A DNA stretch of 44,478 bases from Candidatus Falkowbacteria bacterium CG10_big_fil_rev_8_21_14_0_10_39_11 (GTDB lineage: Bacteria; Patescibacteriota; Patescibacteriia; UBA11705): positions 1,821-46,298 of the forward strand of contig PFAP01000007.1 of assembly GCA_002773615.1 (NCBI GenBank), read 5' to 3'. Positions within the stretch are counted from its first letter, which is position 1; each line of letters begins with the position of its first letter. Shown piece after piece: positions 36,096-44,478 of this stretch. Both the position numbers and the translations under genes were made by a program. The notes beneath the pieces were generated by a model. The model was not told the DNA's origin. It made no database searches and was given only the letters and a program-made list of their open reading frames with translations.

Positions 36096-37202
36096 ATGGT
36101 GGTAAATTTTGTTCGCCAAGCTCTGTTGGATAAAAGAACTATCCAGGATTTGAAATTGCAAGTTAAAGTTCAGGGTGAGGTAAGAGTTTTTAATTTGAAT
36201 GGATTGACTCAAGTGTTGAATTTTATGTTGAATGATTTGGCCGCCGTCGGTGAACTTTCACGGAAAATGCTGCCGGTTTTATCTTTTGATAATCTGGGAG
36301 TTCATTTGGTTGCGTTGTCCAATGACGATGTGACTGATGTCAATGTGAAGATTGAGGAAGTCAGGACTTTCCCCTTGTCGGAATATGATGATGGTTTGAT
36401 CTTGGGTTTGAAGGATGATTCAGCGATCGATTATATGGTTGAATTTTTGCGAGAAGTCCGGCAAATCTCAAAGGTAGATTTGAGTCGTGTTGCAGTATCC
36501 CTACCGGCACAATGGGTTTTTGTAAAGGTGATTGAGTATAGGGAGTGTGAAGATCATTTGTTCCAAGAATATATTGAAGATCAATTGCCCAGTTTGTTCT
36601 CAGTAGCTCCGGAAATGCTGCTTTGTGCTTGGCGAAAGATGGAGGTGGTGGCTGGCAAGGCTAGAATTTTGATCCTGGGAGTGCTGAGAGATATTTACGC
36701 GTCATATCTTGAGGTGTTTGAAAAAGCTGGGATTGAGCCGGTGGTGATTACCGGGCCAGTAGAGGCTTACCCCATGTTGCTCAAAGAGACAAGCTTTCTT
36801 CGGGAAGATGGGTGTATCTCTGCGGTGTTAGATGTGCGAAAAAATACAGCTTTGTTTAATGTTTTTTATAATGATCATTTGATGTACAATCACGATATCG
36901 TTCGAGGGGATAGTCAAGAAAGATTCGTGGTTGAGGTTTGCCGGGTGATTGATTTTTATCATGCCCTTAGTTTGGAGAGAATTTCGAATTTTTTGGTTAC
37001 AGGATCGGTGGATGATTTGGAAGAATTTCAGTCAGCTTTTGATAAACGTGACGGTAAGGATTTTGTCCAGTGGCAACTGTTGGACTTGTTTAATACAGCT
37101 GGCACCAGAATTTATCAGATGAATGATGAATTGAGGGAGGCTTTGAAAACTGGGAAAGGTAAGTTCGCTGTGCCGCTTGGTTTGGCATTCATGAATGTTT
37201 AA
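36096..37202 (+). CDS. Hypothetical protein, possibly PilM/actin-fold-like
   Basis: Long coding-like ORF; fold assignment is weak. Start uncertain. Confidence 0.7.
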   Translation: MVVNFVRQALLDKRTIQDLKLQVKVQGEVRVFNLNGLTQVLNFMLNDLAAVGELSRKMLPVLSFDNLGVHLVALSNDDVTDVNVKIEEVRTFPLSEYDDGLILGLKDDSAIDYMVEFLREVRQISKVDLSRVAVSLPAQWVFVKVIEYRECEDHLFQEYIEDQLPSLFSVAPEMLLCAWRKMEVVAGKARILILGVLRDIYASYLEVFEKAGIEPVVITGPVEAYPMLLKETSFLREDGCISAVLDVRKNTALFNVFYNDHLMYNHDIVRGDSQERFVVEVCRVIDFYHALSLERISNFLVTGSVDDLEEFQSAFDKRDGKDFVQWQLLDLFNTAGTRIYQMNDELREALKTGKGKFAVPLGLAFMNV

Positions 37203-37225
37203 GGACGTATAAATTACGTTCTTTT
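37202..37225 (+). terminator. Rho-independent terminator
   Basis: ggacgt-ataaatt-acgttc followed by ttttta. Confidence 0.6.
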
Positions 37226-37233
37226 TATTTTTT

Positions 37234-37329
37234 TATCATGCTGAACCTGCCTGCCGGCAGGCAGGTTCAGCATCTCCATTGGGGGGGGGCAAGTTAGAAG
37301 GAGGCCCTGAAATAAATTCAGGGTGACAA
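37234..37329. repeat. Dispersed REP-like palindromic repeat (copy R5)
   Basis: Perfect 32-nt palindrome gctgaacctgcctgccggcaggcaggttcagc at 37240-37271, then catctccatt, G9, ...gccctgaaataaattcagggtgaca. Confidence 0.9.
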
Positions 37330-37352
37330 AGTGGTTTGCTTTTTGTTATGTG

Positions 37353-37622
37353 CTACGTGTTTCGTGTTGTGATTGGTTGAAAATAAAAAAGACCTTGGTT
37401 AAGGTTTAACTGTCTTGGGCGGAAGCAATTTCTGTTTCGGGTTTGTCTTGGTGCCAAAATATTTTTGATTGAAATACCGTGTTTTGCTCCGCGTTTCTTG
37501 ATGAGATGAAAAACTGCTTGAGGCTGACCGAGTTCGGTATAGATAGCATTTAGTTCATCACCTTCATAATAAGCCTTGATCTGGTTGCTTGAAGTAAAGC
37601 GTTTAATGATGATGGCGGTCAT
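37353..37622 (-). CDS. Hypothetical protein, 3' end possibly frameshifted
   Basis: N-terminal part MTAIIIKRFTSSNQIKAYYEGDELNAIYTELGQPQAVFHLIKKRGAKHGISIK is coding-like; reading runs through a terminator-like hairpin (about 37386-37408). Confidence 0.6.
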   Translation of the reverse strand: MTAIIIKRFTSSNQIKAYYEGDELNAIYTELGQPQAVFHLIKKRGAKHGISIKNILAPRQTRNRNCFRPRQLNLNQGLFYFQPITTRNT

Positions 37623-37639
37623 GGTGTCTCCTTTTGCGG

Positions 37640-37873
37640 TTAGCGAAAGGGATCGTTTTTGGTCAGAGGGCCTTTAAGATGAGTTTGAGTTTGGGCGTGA
37701 TCACGATCAAAGTCGATTGCCGTGTCAAAAATTGCGGGATTTTCACGAATAAGACGGCCCACGGAGGCATCGGCACTAATACTGGATTTGGCTTGGATTT
37801 TAGGTTGGTTCTCCAAGAAAGCGGTGAACCAGATGGCATCTTTGCGGATGAGGATTTTGATTGGTGATGGCAT
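37640..37873 (-). CDS. Hypothetical protein
   Basis: 77-aa minus-strand ORF preceded by ggagaaa; opposite-strand ORFs less plausible. Confidence 0.55.
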   Translation of the reverse strand: MPSPIKILIRKDAIWFTAFLENQPKIQAKSSISADASVGRLIRENPAIFDTAIDFDRDHAQTQTHLKGPLTKNDPFR

Positions 37874-37966
37874 TTTTTTTCTCCAGGGTAATGACCAAAT
37901 ACAATATCATATTATATTTAATTTGTCAACTTTACGGATTGGTTAGAAATTCGCTATAATACATAT

Positions 37967-38287
37967 ATGTTAGATGAAAAATGGACACAAATTCTCGAAG
38001 GGATAAAGACGGCCTTCGAGGTAGAAGAAGAATATGACGGTCAAGTGGAAAATATTCCCGGAGCCACGTTTGAGGGTATAGTTTTTTTTATGCCAGATGG
38101 CAAACACAAACTGGTTCGAACTAAGCGACCAAAAGTGTTGAATAAAAAAACGCAGTTTTCTAATCGAATCGGCAGTGATGTACAAGTTGATTATGAATAC
38201 TCAGAAGATGAGTTTGTTGACGATATGGGATTTTTTATCTGGAATGAACTCGAGCAGGATTGGCGGGAAAAAGAATTTAATTTTTAA
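37967..38287 (+). CDS. Hypothetical protein
   Basis: 106-aa acidic ORF, coding-like. Confidence 0.7.
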   Translation: MLDEKWTQILEGIKTAFEVEEEYDGQVENIPGATFEGIVFFMPDGKHKLVRTKRPKVLNKKTQFSNRIGSDVQVDYEYSEDEFVDDMGFFIWNELEQDWREKEFNF

Positions 38288-38436
38288 ATTATCTTTAAAA
38301 TACAAAATAGATTAATTTAAATAACCTAGTCGTATAGATTTTATAAAATTTAACTGTGTAACTGTTGTAAAAATAATGGAGGTGATGATGAGTGATAATT
38401 TTGTTCGTAAATAAAATAATAAAGTGAATAAAAACT

Positions 38437-39477
38437 ATGAAAAAGTATTTCAAATTGGGAGGGGTTCTGTTTCTGGTACTAACATTGTCAATATTTTTGA
38501 CCGGATGCACGAAATCACCTGAATCGGTGGTCAAGAAAATGATCAAGAAAATGGTAACGGTTGATACATTCCAGTTTGATGCCACGGTTGGATTGAAAGG
38601 CGCTATGGCAGGGTTGAGCCAGGAGTTGCAGCTTGGGGCTTCAGAATCAAGTGAAACCAAAATTGCGGTTAGTGGTCAAGCTGATACCAGTAATGATGAC
38701 GATGTGAAGTATTTGGCTAATTTGGGGATTGATTTTCAATCTGAGGGTAGTGATTTGAATTTAAATCTTGATTTGCTCACCACCAATGAAGCTACTTTTG
38801 TCAAAGTCAACAATGCACCACAAATTGAGTTGGTAGATTTTTCTCAATTGAAAGATACTTGGTATAAGTTCCAGGCAGAGGTGTCTGATGCCTCTGAAAC
38901 GGAAGAAGATTCTTTGTCCGCTTCTGAAGTGAGAAAAATTCGAAAGTTGTTTCAAAAAGTTGATTTTTTGAAGGTGGTAGAAGACTATGGTCAGGAAGAT
39001 TTGAATGGCGTGCGGACCTATCATTATCGAGTGGCGTTGAATGGAGAGGAATTGAAACGATTTTTTGTTGAATTGAAAACAATTGTTGACGGACAAGAGC
39101 CCAGTTTGGATGAATTCAAGGAAATAAAAGCAAATTTGGATAAATGGAATGATGTCTCAGGTGATGTTTGGATTGGCGTCAAGGATTATTATCTATACAA
39201 GGTGAATGTTGGTACAAATATTGATGATGTCCAGAGTGATTTGGAACGCTTTGATTTGTCGTTAACACTTACAAATTATGGTCAACCGGTTGATATCCAA
39301 GTGCCAGAAAATGCTAAAGTTTTTGATTGGAATGAAGTGATGGCGATACCAAATGTAACAGTTCCAGAATTTTCAGTTGATGATTTGGAGAAACAATTGG
39401 AAACTTTGAATTTGTCAGATCGGGAGTTGAAAGAGTTGCAAAAACAAATGGAGGAGTTTGAATCTCTGGGTCAATAG
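38437..39477 (+). CDS. Lipoprotein, hypothetical
   Basis: Signal peptide and lipobox LTGC: MKKYFKLGGVLFLVLTLSIFLTGCTKSPESV. Confidence 0.88.
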   Translation: MKKYFKLGGVLFLVLTLSIFLTGCTKSPESVVKKMIKKMVTVDTFQFDATVGLKGAMAGLSQELQLGASESSETKIAVSGQADTSNDDDVKYLANLGIDFQSEGSDLNLNLDLLTTNEATFVKVNNAPQIELVDFSQLKDTWYKFQAEVSDASETEEDSLSASEVRKIRKLFQKVDFLKVVEDYGQEDLNGVRTYHYRVALNGEELKRFFVELKTIVDGQEPSLDEFKEIKANLDKWNDVSGDVWIGVKDYYLYKVNVGTNIDDVQSDLERFDLSLTLTNYGQPVDIQVPENAKVFDWNEVMAIPNVTVPEFSVDDLEKQLETLNLSDRELKELQKQMEEFESLGQ

Positions 39478-39652
39478 TGATGAAGAGGTGGGGGGCGGTG
39501 CTAAGATGCGTGAAGGAAGATTTTGGCGTTTGGATGTGGGAATGGAGAATCTGTTTACGCATATAAGGTTACGACTGACACAGCAATACAAGGACGTGGG
39601 AGTTGTAATTAATTATTCGTGATTATTGTATTATTATTAATATAAAATACGT

Positions 39653-40399
39653 ATGGCTTATTTAGTCGGATTTATCGTGTTTTTGATTTTTATCAGTTTG
39701 AGACAAATTAATGAATACGAGCGTGGTGTGATGTTTATGATGGGAAAATATACTGGTACAAAAAAAGCCGGTTGGAGAATTGTGTTCCCAGTATTTCAAC
39801 AAATGAAGAAAATTGATCTGCGAGTCAAAGCTGTTGATGTGCCTGACCAAAAGGCGATTACGCGGGATAATATTTCGGTGACTGTAAATGCGGTAATTTA
39901 TTATAAAGTGGCGATGGCTGAAAAAGTTGTACTCGAAGTGGAAAATTATTTTCATGCGATGAGTCAATTGGCTCAAACCACCATGAGAAATATTGTGGGT
40001 GAGGTTGAATTGGATGAATTGTTGAGTGAGCGAGAAAAGGTCTCAGAACGAATTCGATCGATTATTGATAAAGCTTCTGATGAATGGGGCATCAAGGTTG
40101 ACAATGTAGAGCTCAAGGATGTGTCTTTGCCAGAAGATATGGAAAGAACTATTGCCAAGCAGGCTGAGGCTGAACGGGAAAAAAGAGCGGTGATTATCAA
40201 AGCTGAAGGGGAAGTAATCTCGGCCGACAACATGGCCAAGGCAGCACAAATCTTGTCGTCTGCACCTGGGGCTATGCATCTTCGAACCCTACAATCATTA
40301 AATGATTTGAGTTCAGATCAGTCAAATACCGTAGTGTTTGCTGTGCCATTAGAAATTTTGCGCGCTTTTGAAGGTATGACTGGTGGTAGTAGTAATTAG
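39653..40399 (+). CDS. SPFH/band-7 slipin family protein
   Basis: QINEYERGVMFMMGKYTGTKKAGWRIVFPVFQQMKKIDLRVKAVDVPDQKAITRDNISVTVNAVIYYKV. Confidence 0.95.
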   Translation: MAYLVGFIVFLIFISLRQINEYERGVMFMMGKYTGTKKAGWRIVFPVFQQMKKIDLRVKAVDVPDQKAITRDNISVTVNAVIYYKVAMAEKVVLEVENYFHAMSQLAQTTMRNIVGEVELDELLSEREKVSERIRSIIDKASDEWGIKVDNVELKDVSLPEDMERTIAKQAEAEREKRAVIIKAEGEVISADNMAKAAQILSSAPGAMHLRTLQSLNDLSSDQSNTVVFAVPLEILRAFEGMTGGSSN

Positions 40400-40495
40400 A
40401 ATTTGAAATGTGTAGAGTTTAGCCTGTACCGAAGAATAAAGAAGAAAGTTATAATAGAATTGAAATAAATAAGATTGGGGAAAATAGAAGCGATA

Positions 40496-40527
40496 AAAAA
40501 GAGGCTCTGATTAGGGCTTCTTTTTAA
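40496..40527 (+). terminator. Terminator-like hairpin
   Basis: gaggctc-tgatta-gggcttc followed by ttttt. Confidence 0.5.
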
Positions 40528-40592
40528 TTGACAAATTTATATTTTTGTGATAGGCTGATTTGAAACAACCAGGGCCGAAGAGGAGGGGTGTA

Positions 40593-41075
40593 ATGGGATA
40601 CGTGAAGGCTGTCATTAGCGATGGTGTGAATCTCTGGACCGGAATCCCATATTTACTTGATGGTTTACAGGTTCTGGAAGTGTTTGAACGAGGAGAAAAT
40701 TTGCATTTGAAAATGAAGGTTAATGACGTGCGTTATGGATTTGACTTTTTTTTGGAGCTGGTGATTGTTCATCATAAAAGTAAGTGTCCAGTAGTTGATG
40801 TTTTTTGTGATGCTCGAGAATATTTGACATTTCATATCCGAGGCGCTTCGGCGGCAAAAAATGTTTTTTTCCTTTCTTTGCCTGTCACCTTGTGGCTTTC
40901 CCCGGCACTTTTGGTGGTGCGGTCAACTTATGCTGTAGCTAATAGATTCCGAGGGTACAATCAGTATCAGGCGGAGATGTTGAGACGAATTAAAGGTCAA
41001 GTAAATGATCAGGTTTATGATGTGGTAAAAAGTGCATTCAAGAGCTATTACCGAGACGGTCCGGTGGTGGCCTAA
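40593..41075 (+). CDS. Hypothetical protein
   Basis: RBS gaggagggg before ATG at 40593; one hydrophobic segment. Confidence 0.7.
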   Translation: MGYVKAVISDGVNLWTGIPYLLDGLQVLEVFERGENLHLKMKVNDVRYGFDFFLELVIVHHKSKCPVVDVFCDAREYLTFHIRGASAAKNVFFLSLPVTLWLSPALLVVRSTYAVANRFRGYNQYQAEMLRRIKGQVNDQVYDVVKSAFKSYYRDGPVVA

Positions 41076-41088
41076 GGGGAGGAGCTGG

Positions 41089-41187
41089 ATGATGCAGAGG
41101 CAAACAGATATCGATGAGCGAATTGTGACGGAAATTATCTTTTGGGGATTTGATTCGTTAATGGGCAACAAAGATTATGCAAGGTGA
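41089..41187 (+). CDS. Possible 32-aa small protein
   Basis: MMQRQTDIDERIVTEIIFWGFDSLMGNKDYAR* with RBS ggggaggag. Confidence 0.45.
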   Translation: MMQRQTDIDERIVTEIIFWGFDSLMGNKDYAR

Positions 41188-41523
41188 GGATTAAGAGTAT
41201 TTGTGTCAGCTGGGTAGTCTTCAGAATGGTCCTCGTCTAGTGGTTTTTCTTTTTAGGCGTGATGATTTGAAGTCTTCGCCAGGTGCTACTATGAGAGCGG
41301 TCAAAACAGGTGTTTCTGGTGCTAGGGCGCATTCTCCTACCAGTAGAGCTTGTGGGAGTAATGCTTTGTTTATGTTTCATGATCCATCGCAAAGATATCC
41401 GTACTAAAAATAGTATATAAGAGTCTAATGAAGGCTCTTTTTTGTTATCTACAAATAGTGTGTCTGTGCATAAACATTTTCTTCAAAATATGGTAAAATA
41501 TAAGAGAATGAAGGAGAAGCTTT

Positions 41524-43452
41524 ATGTCTTTTTTAGTTAAAAAAACTAAAACCCGAAAAGTTAAAAAATATAGCTATTCATTTGCTCAAAAGAAGCGAGT
41601 GGTAGTGGAGCCATCAAATCGTCGAATTAAAATTTTGATGGTCTTTTTCTTGTTTATTTCTACGGCGATTGTTTTGCGTTTAATCAGGTTGCAAATATTT
41701 GATGGGGCCTATTATTATGCATTGGCTAGCGATCAACATGAGATTTTTCAACAATTGTACCCAGAGCGCGGCACGATTTTTGTCAAGGAAAAAGATTACA
41801 ATGGGGTTGAAAAACTTTATCCGATTGCTACCAATCGGGAGTTGACTTTTGTGTATGCAGTGCCGTCATCAATAGACGATCCGGAAGAATTGTTGAATTC
41901 TTTGTTGGAAGTTTTGGATTTTTCTGATGAAATAAAAAAATATCAGGAAGAAGTAACTGTTCCGATGTCGGAAGAGTTGACGGCTGAACAAGTGGTTAAA
42001 GAAAAAAGACGGTTGGAATTGATGGCGGAAGAAGAAGCAACTGATTTGTTCAAAGCAAAAATGTTGGAGCGATTGAGAAAAAAAGATGACCCATACGAGC
42101 CAATAAAACATCGAGTATCCGATGAAAAAATTGAAAAGTTAAAAAACTATAATTTGTCCGGTCTTCGATTTGTGGCTGAAGATGCACGATATTATCCGGA
42201 GGGCAACATGGGTAGTAATTTGCTCGGATTTGTTGGGCATACCAGTGAGAACAATTTACTTAAGGGATATTACGGTGTTGAAGGTAATTATAACGATTAT
42301 TTGGCCGGTGAGGCTGGTTTTATTCGATCAGAATCAGATGTGGCTGGACGATGGATTGCTATGGCTGGTAAGGAGTTTAAAGAAGCTAAAGATGGATCAG
42401 ATTTGGTTTTGACCATTGACAAAGCGATTCAGTATTATGTTTGTGAACAGTTGTTGTATGGGATTGAAAACTTTGCGGCTGACAGTGGATCAATTATCGT
42501 TATGGATCCTAAAACCGGTGCTATTTTAGCTATGTGTTCATACCCTGATTATGATCCAGATGAATACAATAAAGTTGAGGATATTTCGGTCTTCAATAAT
42601 CCGGCCTTGCTGGCCACTTATGAGCCTGGGTCTATTTTCAAGCCAATGACTATGGCAGCGGCAATTGATAAGGGGAAGATCACTCCATTTACGACTTATG
42701 TAGACAAGGGGGTTGAGCATATTGCTGGCTATGATATTCGAAATTCTGATTTAAAGGCTCATGGTTTGCAAACAATGACTCAAGTTTTGGAATCATCACT
42801 TAATACCGGTACTATTTTTGCCTCGCGACAGATTGGAATTGATGTTTTTGCTGATTATATGAAATTGTTTGGTTTTGGACGGATTACTGATATTGACTTA
42901 TCACCTGAAGCTGAGGGAAATTTTTCCAGTTTAGATAAAAAACATGAATTGTATATGGCGACCGCTTCTTTTGGTCAGGGTATTACGGTCTCACCTATAC
43001 AAATGGTTCGAGCTTATGGCGCTCTTGCTAACGAAGGGAAATTGATGAAACCGTATGTTGTTGATCGGATTATTACTGAAGATAAAGTGATTGTAACTGA
43101 GCCAAAGGTCATGAGTCAGGTGGTGTCGGCTAGAACAGCTCAGCAGGTCGGTAGTATGATGGTTTCTGTAGTGGAAAATGGCCATGCTGATTTGGCGCGG
43201 GTTCCAGGTTATTTGGTGGCCGGGAAGACCGGCACGGCCCAAGAGCCAGATTGGAAAAATGGAGGGTATAGTGATCAGACTATTCATTCTTTTATTGGCT
43301 ATGCACCATATGACGATCCGGCTTTTGTGATGTTGGTCAAATTGGATCATGTAAAGAATGTTCAGTATTCAGCGTCATCGGCGGCGCCAGTTTTCGGTAA
43401 AATAGCCAAGTTTATTTTGGATTATTATGAGATTCCACCGAGTGTCCGATGA
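41524..43452 (+). CDS. Penicillin-binding protein, FtsI/PBP2-like transpeptidase
   Basis: Single N-terminal TM; PGSIFKPM (SxxK), SSLNTG (SxN), VAGKTGTAQ (KTG). Confidence 0.95.
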   Translation: MSFLVKKTKTRKVKKYSYSFAQKKRVVVEPSNRRIKILMVFFLFISTAIVLRLIRLQIFDGAYYYALASDQHEIFQQLYPERGTIFVKEKDYNGVEKLYPIATNRELTFVYAVPSSIDDPEELLNSLLEVLDFSDEIKKYQEEVTVPMSEELTAEQVVKEKRRLELMAEEEATDLFKAKMLERLRKKDDPYEPIKHRVSDEKIEKLKNYNLSGLRFVAEDARYYPEGNMGSNLLGFVGHTSENNLLKGYYGVEGNYNDYLAGEAGFIRSESDVAGRWIAMAGKEFKEAKDGSDLVLTIDKAIQYYVCEQLLYGIENFAADSGSIIVMDPKTGAILAMCSYPDYDPDEYNKVEDISVFNNPALLATYEPGSIFKPMTMAAAIDKGKITPFTTYVDKGVEHIAGYDIRNSDLKAHGLQTMTQVLESSLNTGTIFASRQIGIDVFADYMKLFGFGRITDIDLSPEAEGNFSSLDKKHELYMATASFGQGITVSPIQMVRAYGALANEGKLMKPYVVDRIITEDKVIVTEPKVMSQVVSARTAQQVGSMMVSVVENGHADLARVPGYLVAGKTGTAQEPDWKNGGYSDQTIHSFIGYAPYDDPAFVMLVKLDHVKNVQYSASSAAPVFGKIAKFILDYYEIPPSVR

Positions 43453-43504
43453 GAAAATTGAAAGATAGAGATTTGATTTTTATGTTTAAGATGAAATTAA
43501 ATTT

Positions 43505-44317
43505 ATGACAGTTGAAATATTAAATTTAGAAAAACAGGTTGATGCGGTGTCTAAATTTCAGTTCCAAGATGCAAGCCGACAAGAAAGGCATAATAAATTG
43601 TCGATTGAGTTGATGTCGATTGTTGAAAATAATACAATTGCAGCAATTTGGGATAATGCAGTGTTGATTGTAAGGGTTACTCAATTATTGGAGGCGATTA
43701 TGGATTTGATTGAGGCGGAGAGGATTGAAACGGTTTGGGACAGAGAAAGGTGTATTGAGTGGGCCGAAGAGGCTGGAATTGAAAATGCGGAGAGCTATGT
43801 CGATAATAAATTTGAAATATTTGATGATCATATTGAGATTGAGGGAGATTTGCTTCTTATAGATAGTAAAACACGAGAACTTCCAGTTGGACTAACTACA
43901 GTTGGTGGGGATTTGGATCTTTACAATAGTGAAGTGCGAGAACTGCCAGCTGGACTAACTACAGTTGGCGGAACTTTGGATCTTTATAATAGTCAGATAA
44001 AGGTGTTGCCAGCCGGGTTGACGAGTATTGGTGGTCGTTTGTATCTTGGAAAGAGTCAAGTACAAGAGTTGCCAGCCGGGTTGACGAGTATTGGTGGTGA
44101 TGTGAATCTCAAGGATAGCCAAGTGCGAGAACTGCCAGCTGGACTGACAACGATAGGTGGAAATTTGTGGCTTAGAGGAAGTCAAATTACAGATATCCCT
44201 GATAACTTGGTGATTCAATTTGATGTTTGGGCCAAAGGTTGTCCGCAAAGTTTAATTGATAAATTAAGTAAGATGAAAGAAAAAGGAAATATAAAAGGTA
44301 GAGTTATAACTACCTAA
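43505..44317 (+). CDS. 21-aa-repeat (LRR-like solenoid) protein
   Basis: Five units of LPAGLTTVGGxLxLxxSxVRE at 43880-44194, plus a degenerate preceding unit. Confidence 0.85.
   Translation: MTVEILNLEKQVDAVSKFQFQDASRQERHNKLSIELMSIVENNTIAAIWDNAVLIVRVTQLLEAIMDLIEAERIETVWDRERCIEWAEEAGIENAESYVDNKFEIFDDHIEIEGDLLLIDSKTRELPVGLTTVGGDLDLYNSEVRELPAGLTTVGGTLDLYNSQIKVLPAGLTSIGGRLYLGKSQVQELPAGLTSIGGDVNLKDSQVRELPAGLTTIGGNLWLRGSQITDIPDNLVIQFDVWAKGCPQSLIDKLSKMKEKGNIKGRVITT
43880..44194 (+). repeat. Five tandem 63-bp coding repeats
   Basis: ttgccagccgggttgacgagtattggtggt occurs identically twice; cgagaactgccagctggact occurs repeatedly. Confidence 0.9.
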
Positions 44318-44323
44318 ATAATT

Positions 44324-44478
44324 ATGCCAATAGAAAAACAAGACATACAACAAATGGTGGCTGCTGCGTCCGGGTATCAATTCGAGGACGTAGAGCGCCA
44401 AAAACAGTATGAAAGATTACTGACTGGTTTAAATTTGATTATAGAAAAGAATACTTTTGACCAGATTTGGGATGACAT
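44324..44478 (+). CDS. Partial paralogue of the preceding repeat protein (N-terminus only)
   Basis: ASGYQFEDVERQKQYERLLTGLNLIIEKNTFDQIWDD aligns with VSKFQFQDASRQERHNKLSIELMSIVENNTIAAIWDN of 43505-44317; runs off the window. Confidence 0.75.
   Translation, partial: MPIEKQDIQQMVAAASGYQFEDVERQKQYERLLTGLNLIIEKNTFDQIWDD

Noticed and set aside
36166-36182. gttcagggtga REP-like match inside the 36096-37202 gene
   Set aside because: Only about 11 nt of similarity; not enough to call an inserted element.
38295-38660. Minus-strand ORF opposite the lipoprotein start
   Set aside because: Overlaps the well-supported lipoprotein gene and its leader; no RBS or homology.
41201-41407. 68-aa + strand ORF
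   Set aside because: GTG start with poor RBS and no recognisable motif; may be real but cannot be supported.
43880-44194. CRISPR-like regular repeats
   Set aside because: Units are contiguous 63-bp in-frame coding repeats without spacers; protein solenoid, not CRISPR.
1-44478. Toxin-antitoxin, restriction-modification, phage or classical defence island
   Set aside because: No recognisable methyltransferase/endonuclease pair, integrase, structural phage gene or TA pair; most genes are housekeeping or envelope functions.

Overview
AT-rich, gene-dense bacterial chromosomal window. Gene content and order look like Candidate Phyla Radiation/Patescibacteria (inference, not tested phylogenetically). 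Recognisable genes: 3' part of alaS; mutS and mutL about 3.4 kb apart; infA-rpmJ-rpsM-rpsK-rpsD-rpoA-rplQ-rplM-rpsI; a Wzx-like flippase; pgeF/YfiH; two GT4 glycosyltransferases; rplJ-rplL with an L10 leader; an L,D-transpeptidase with an FG-GAP-like propeller; a TsaB-like gene; mraZ-rsmH-(NrdD-tail-like miniprotein)-ftsL-like; tgt; an AlkD-like gene; a slipin; a PBP2/FtsI-like transpeptidase; and tandem paralogous 21-aa-repeat proteins. The strongest candidate for something undescribed is a roughly 840-nt G-rich, highly structured, apparently non-coding transcription unit at about 7700-8540. It has a consensus -35/-10 promoter (TTGACA-N17-TATAAT) and an 11-bp hairpin terminator, and I could not match it to RNase P, tmRNA, SRP, 6S or intron RNAs by eye. 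Other notable signals: a second, diverged copy of the mutS C-terminus stranded after the mutS stop codon behind palindromic repeats; REP-like elements that appear to be read in frame inside tsaB and tgt; a TGT whose three zinc-ligand cysteines are replaced (CxCxxC to SRFPVL); nested palindromic repeats; an IVP/four-helix-bundle gene flanked by inverted repeats; a 10-bp-phased MraZ operator; and two membrane/small genes apparently split by homopolymer frameshifts. No tRNA, rRNA or CRISPR array was found.
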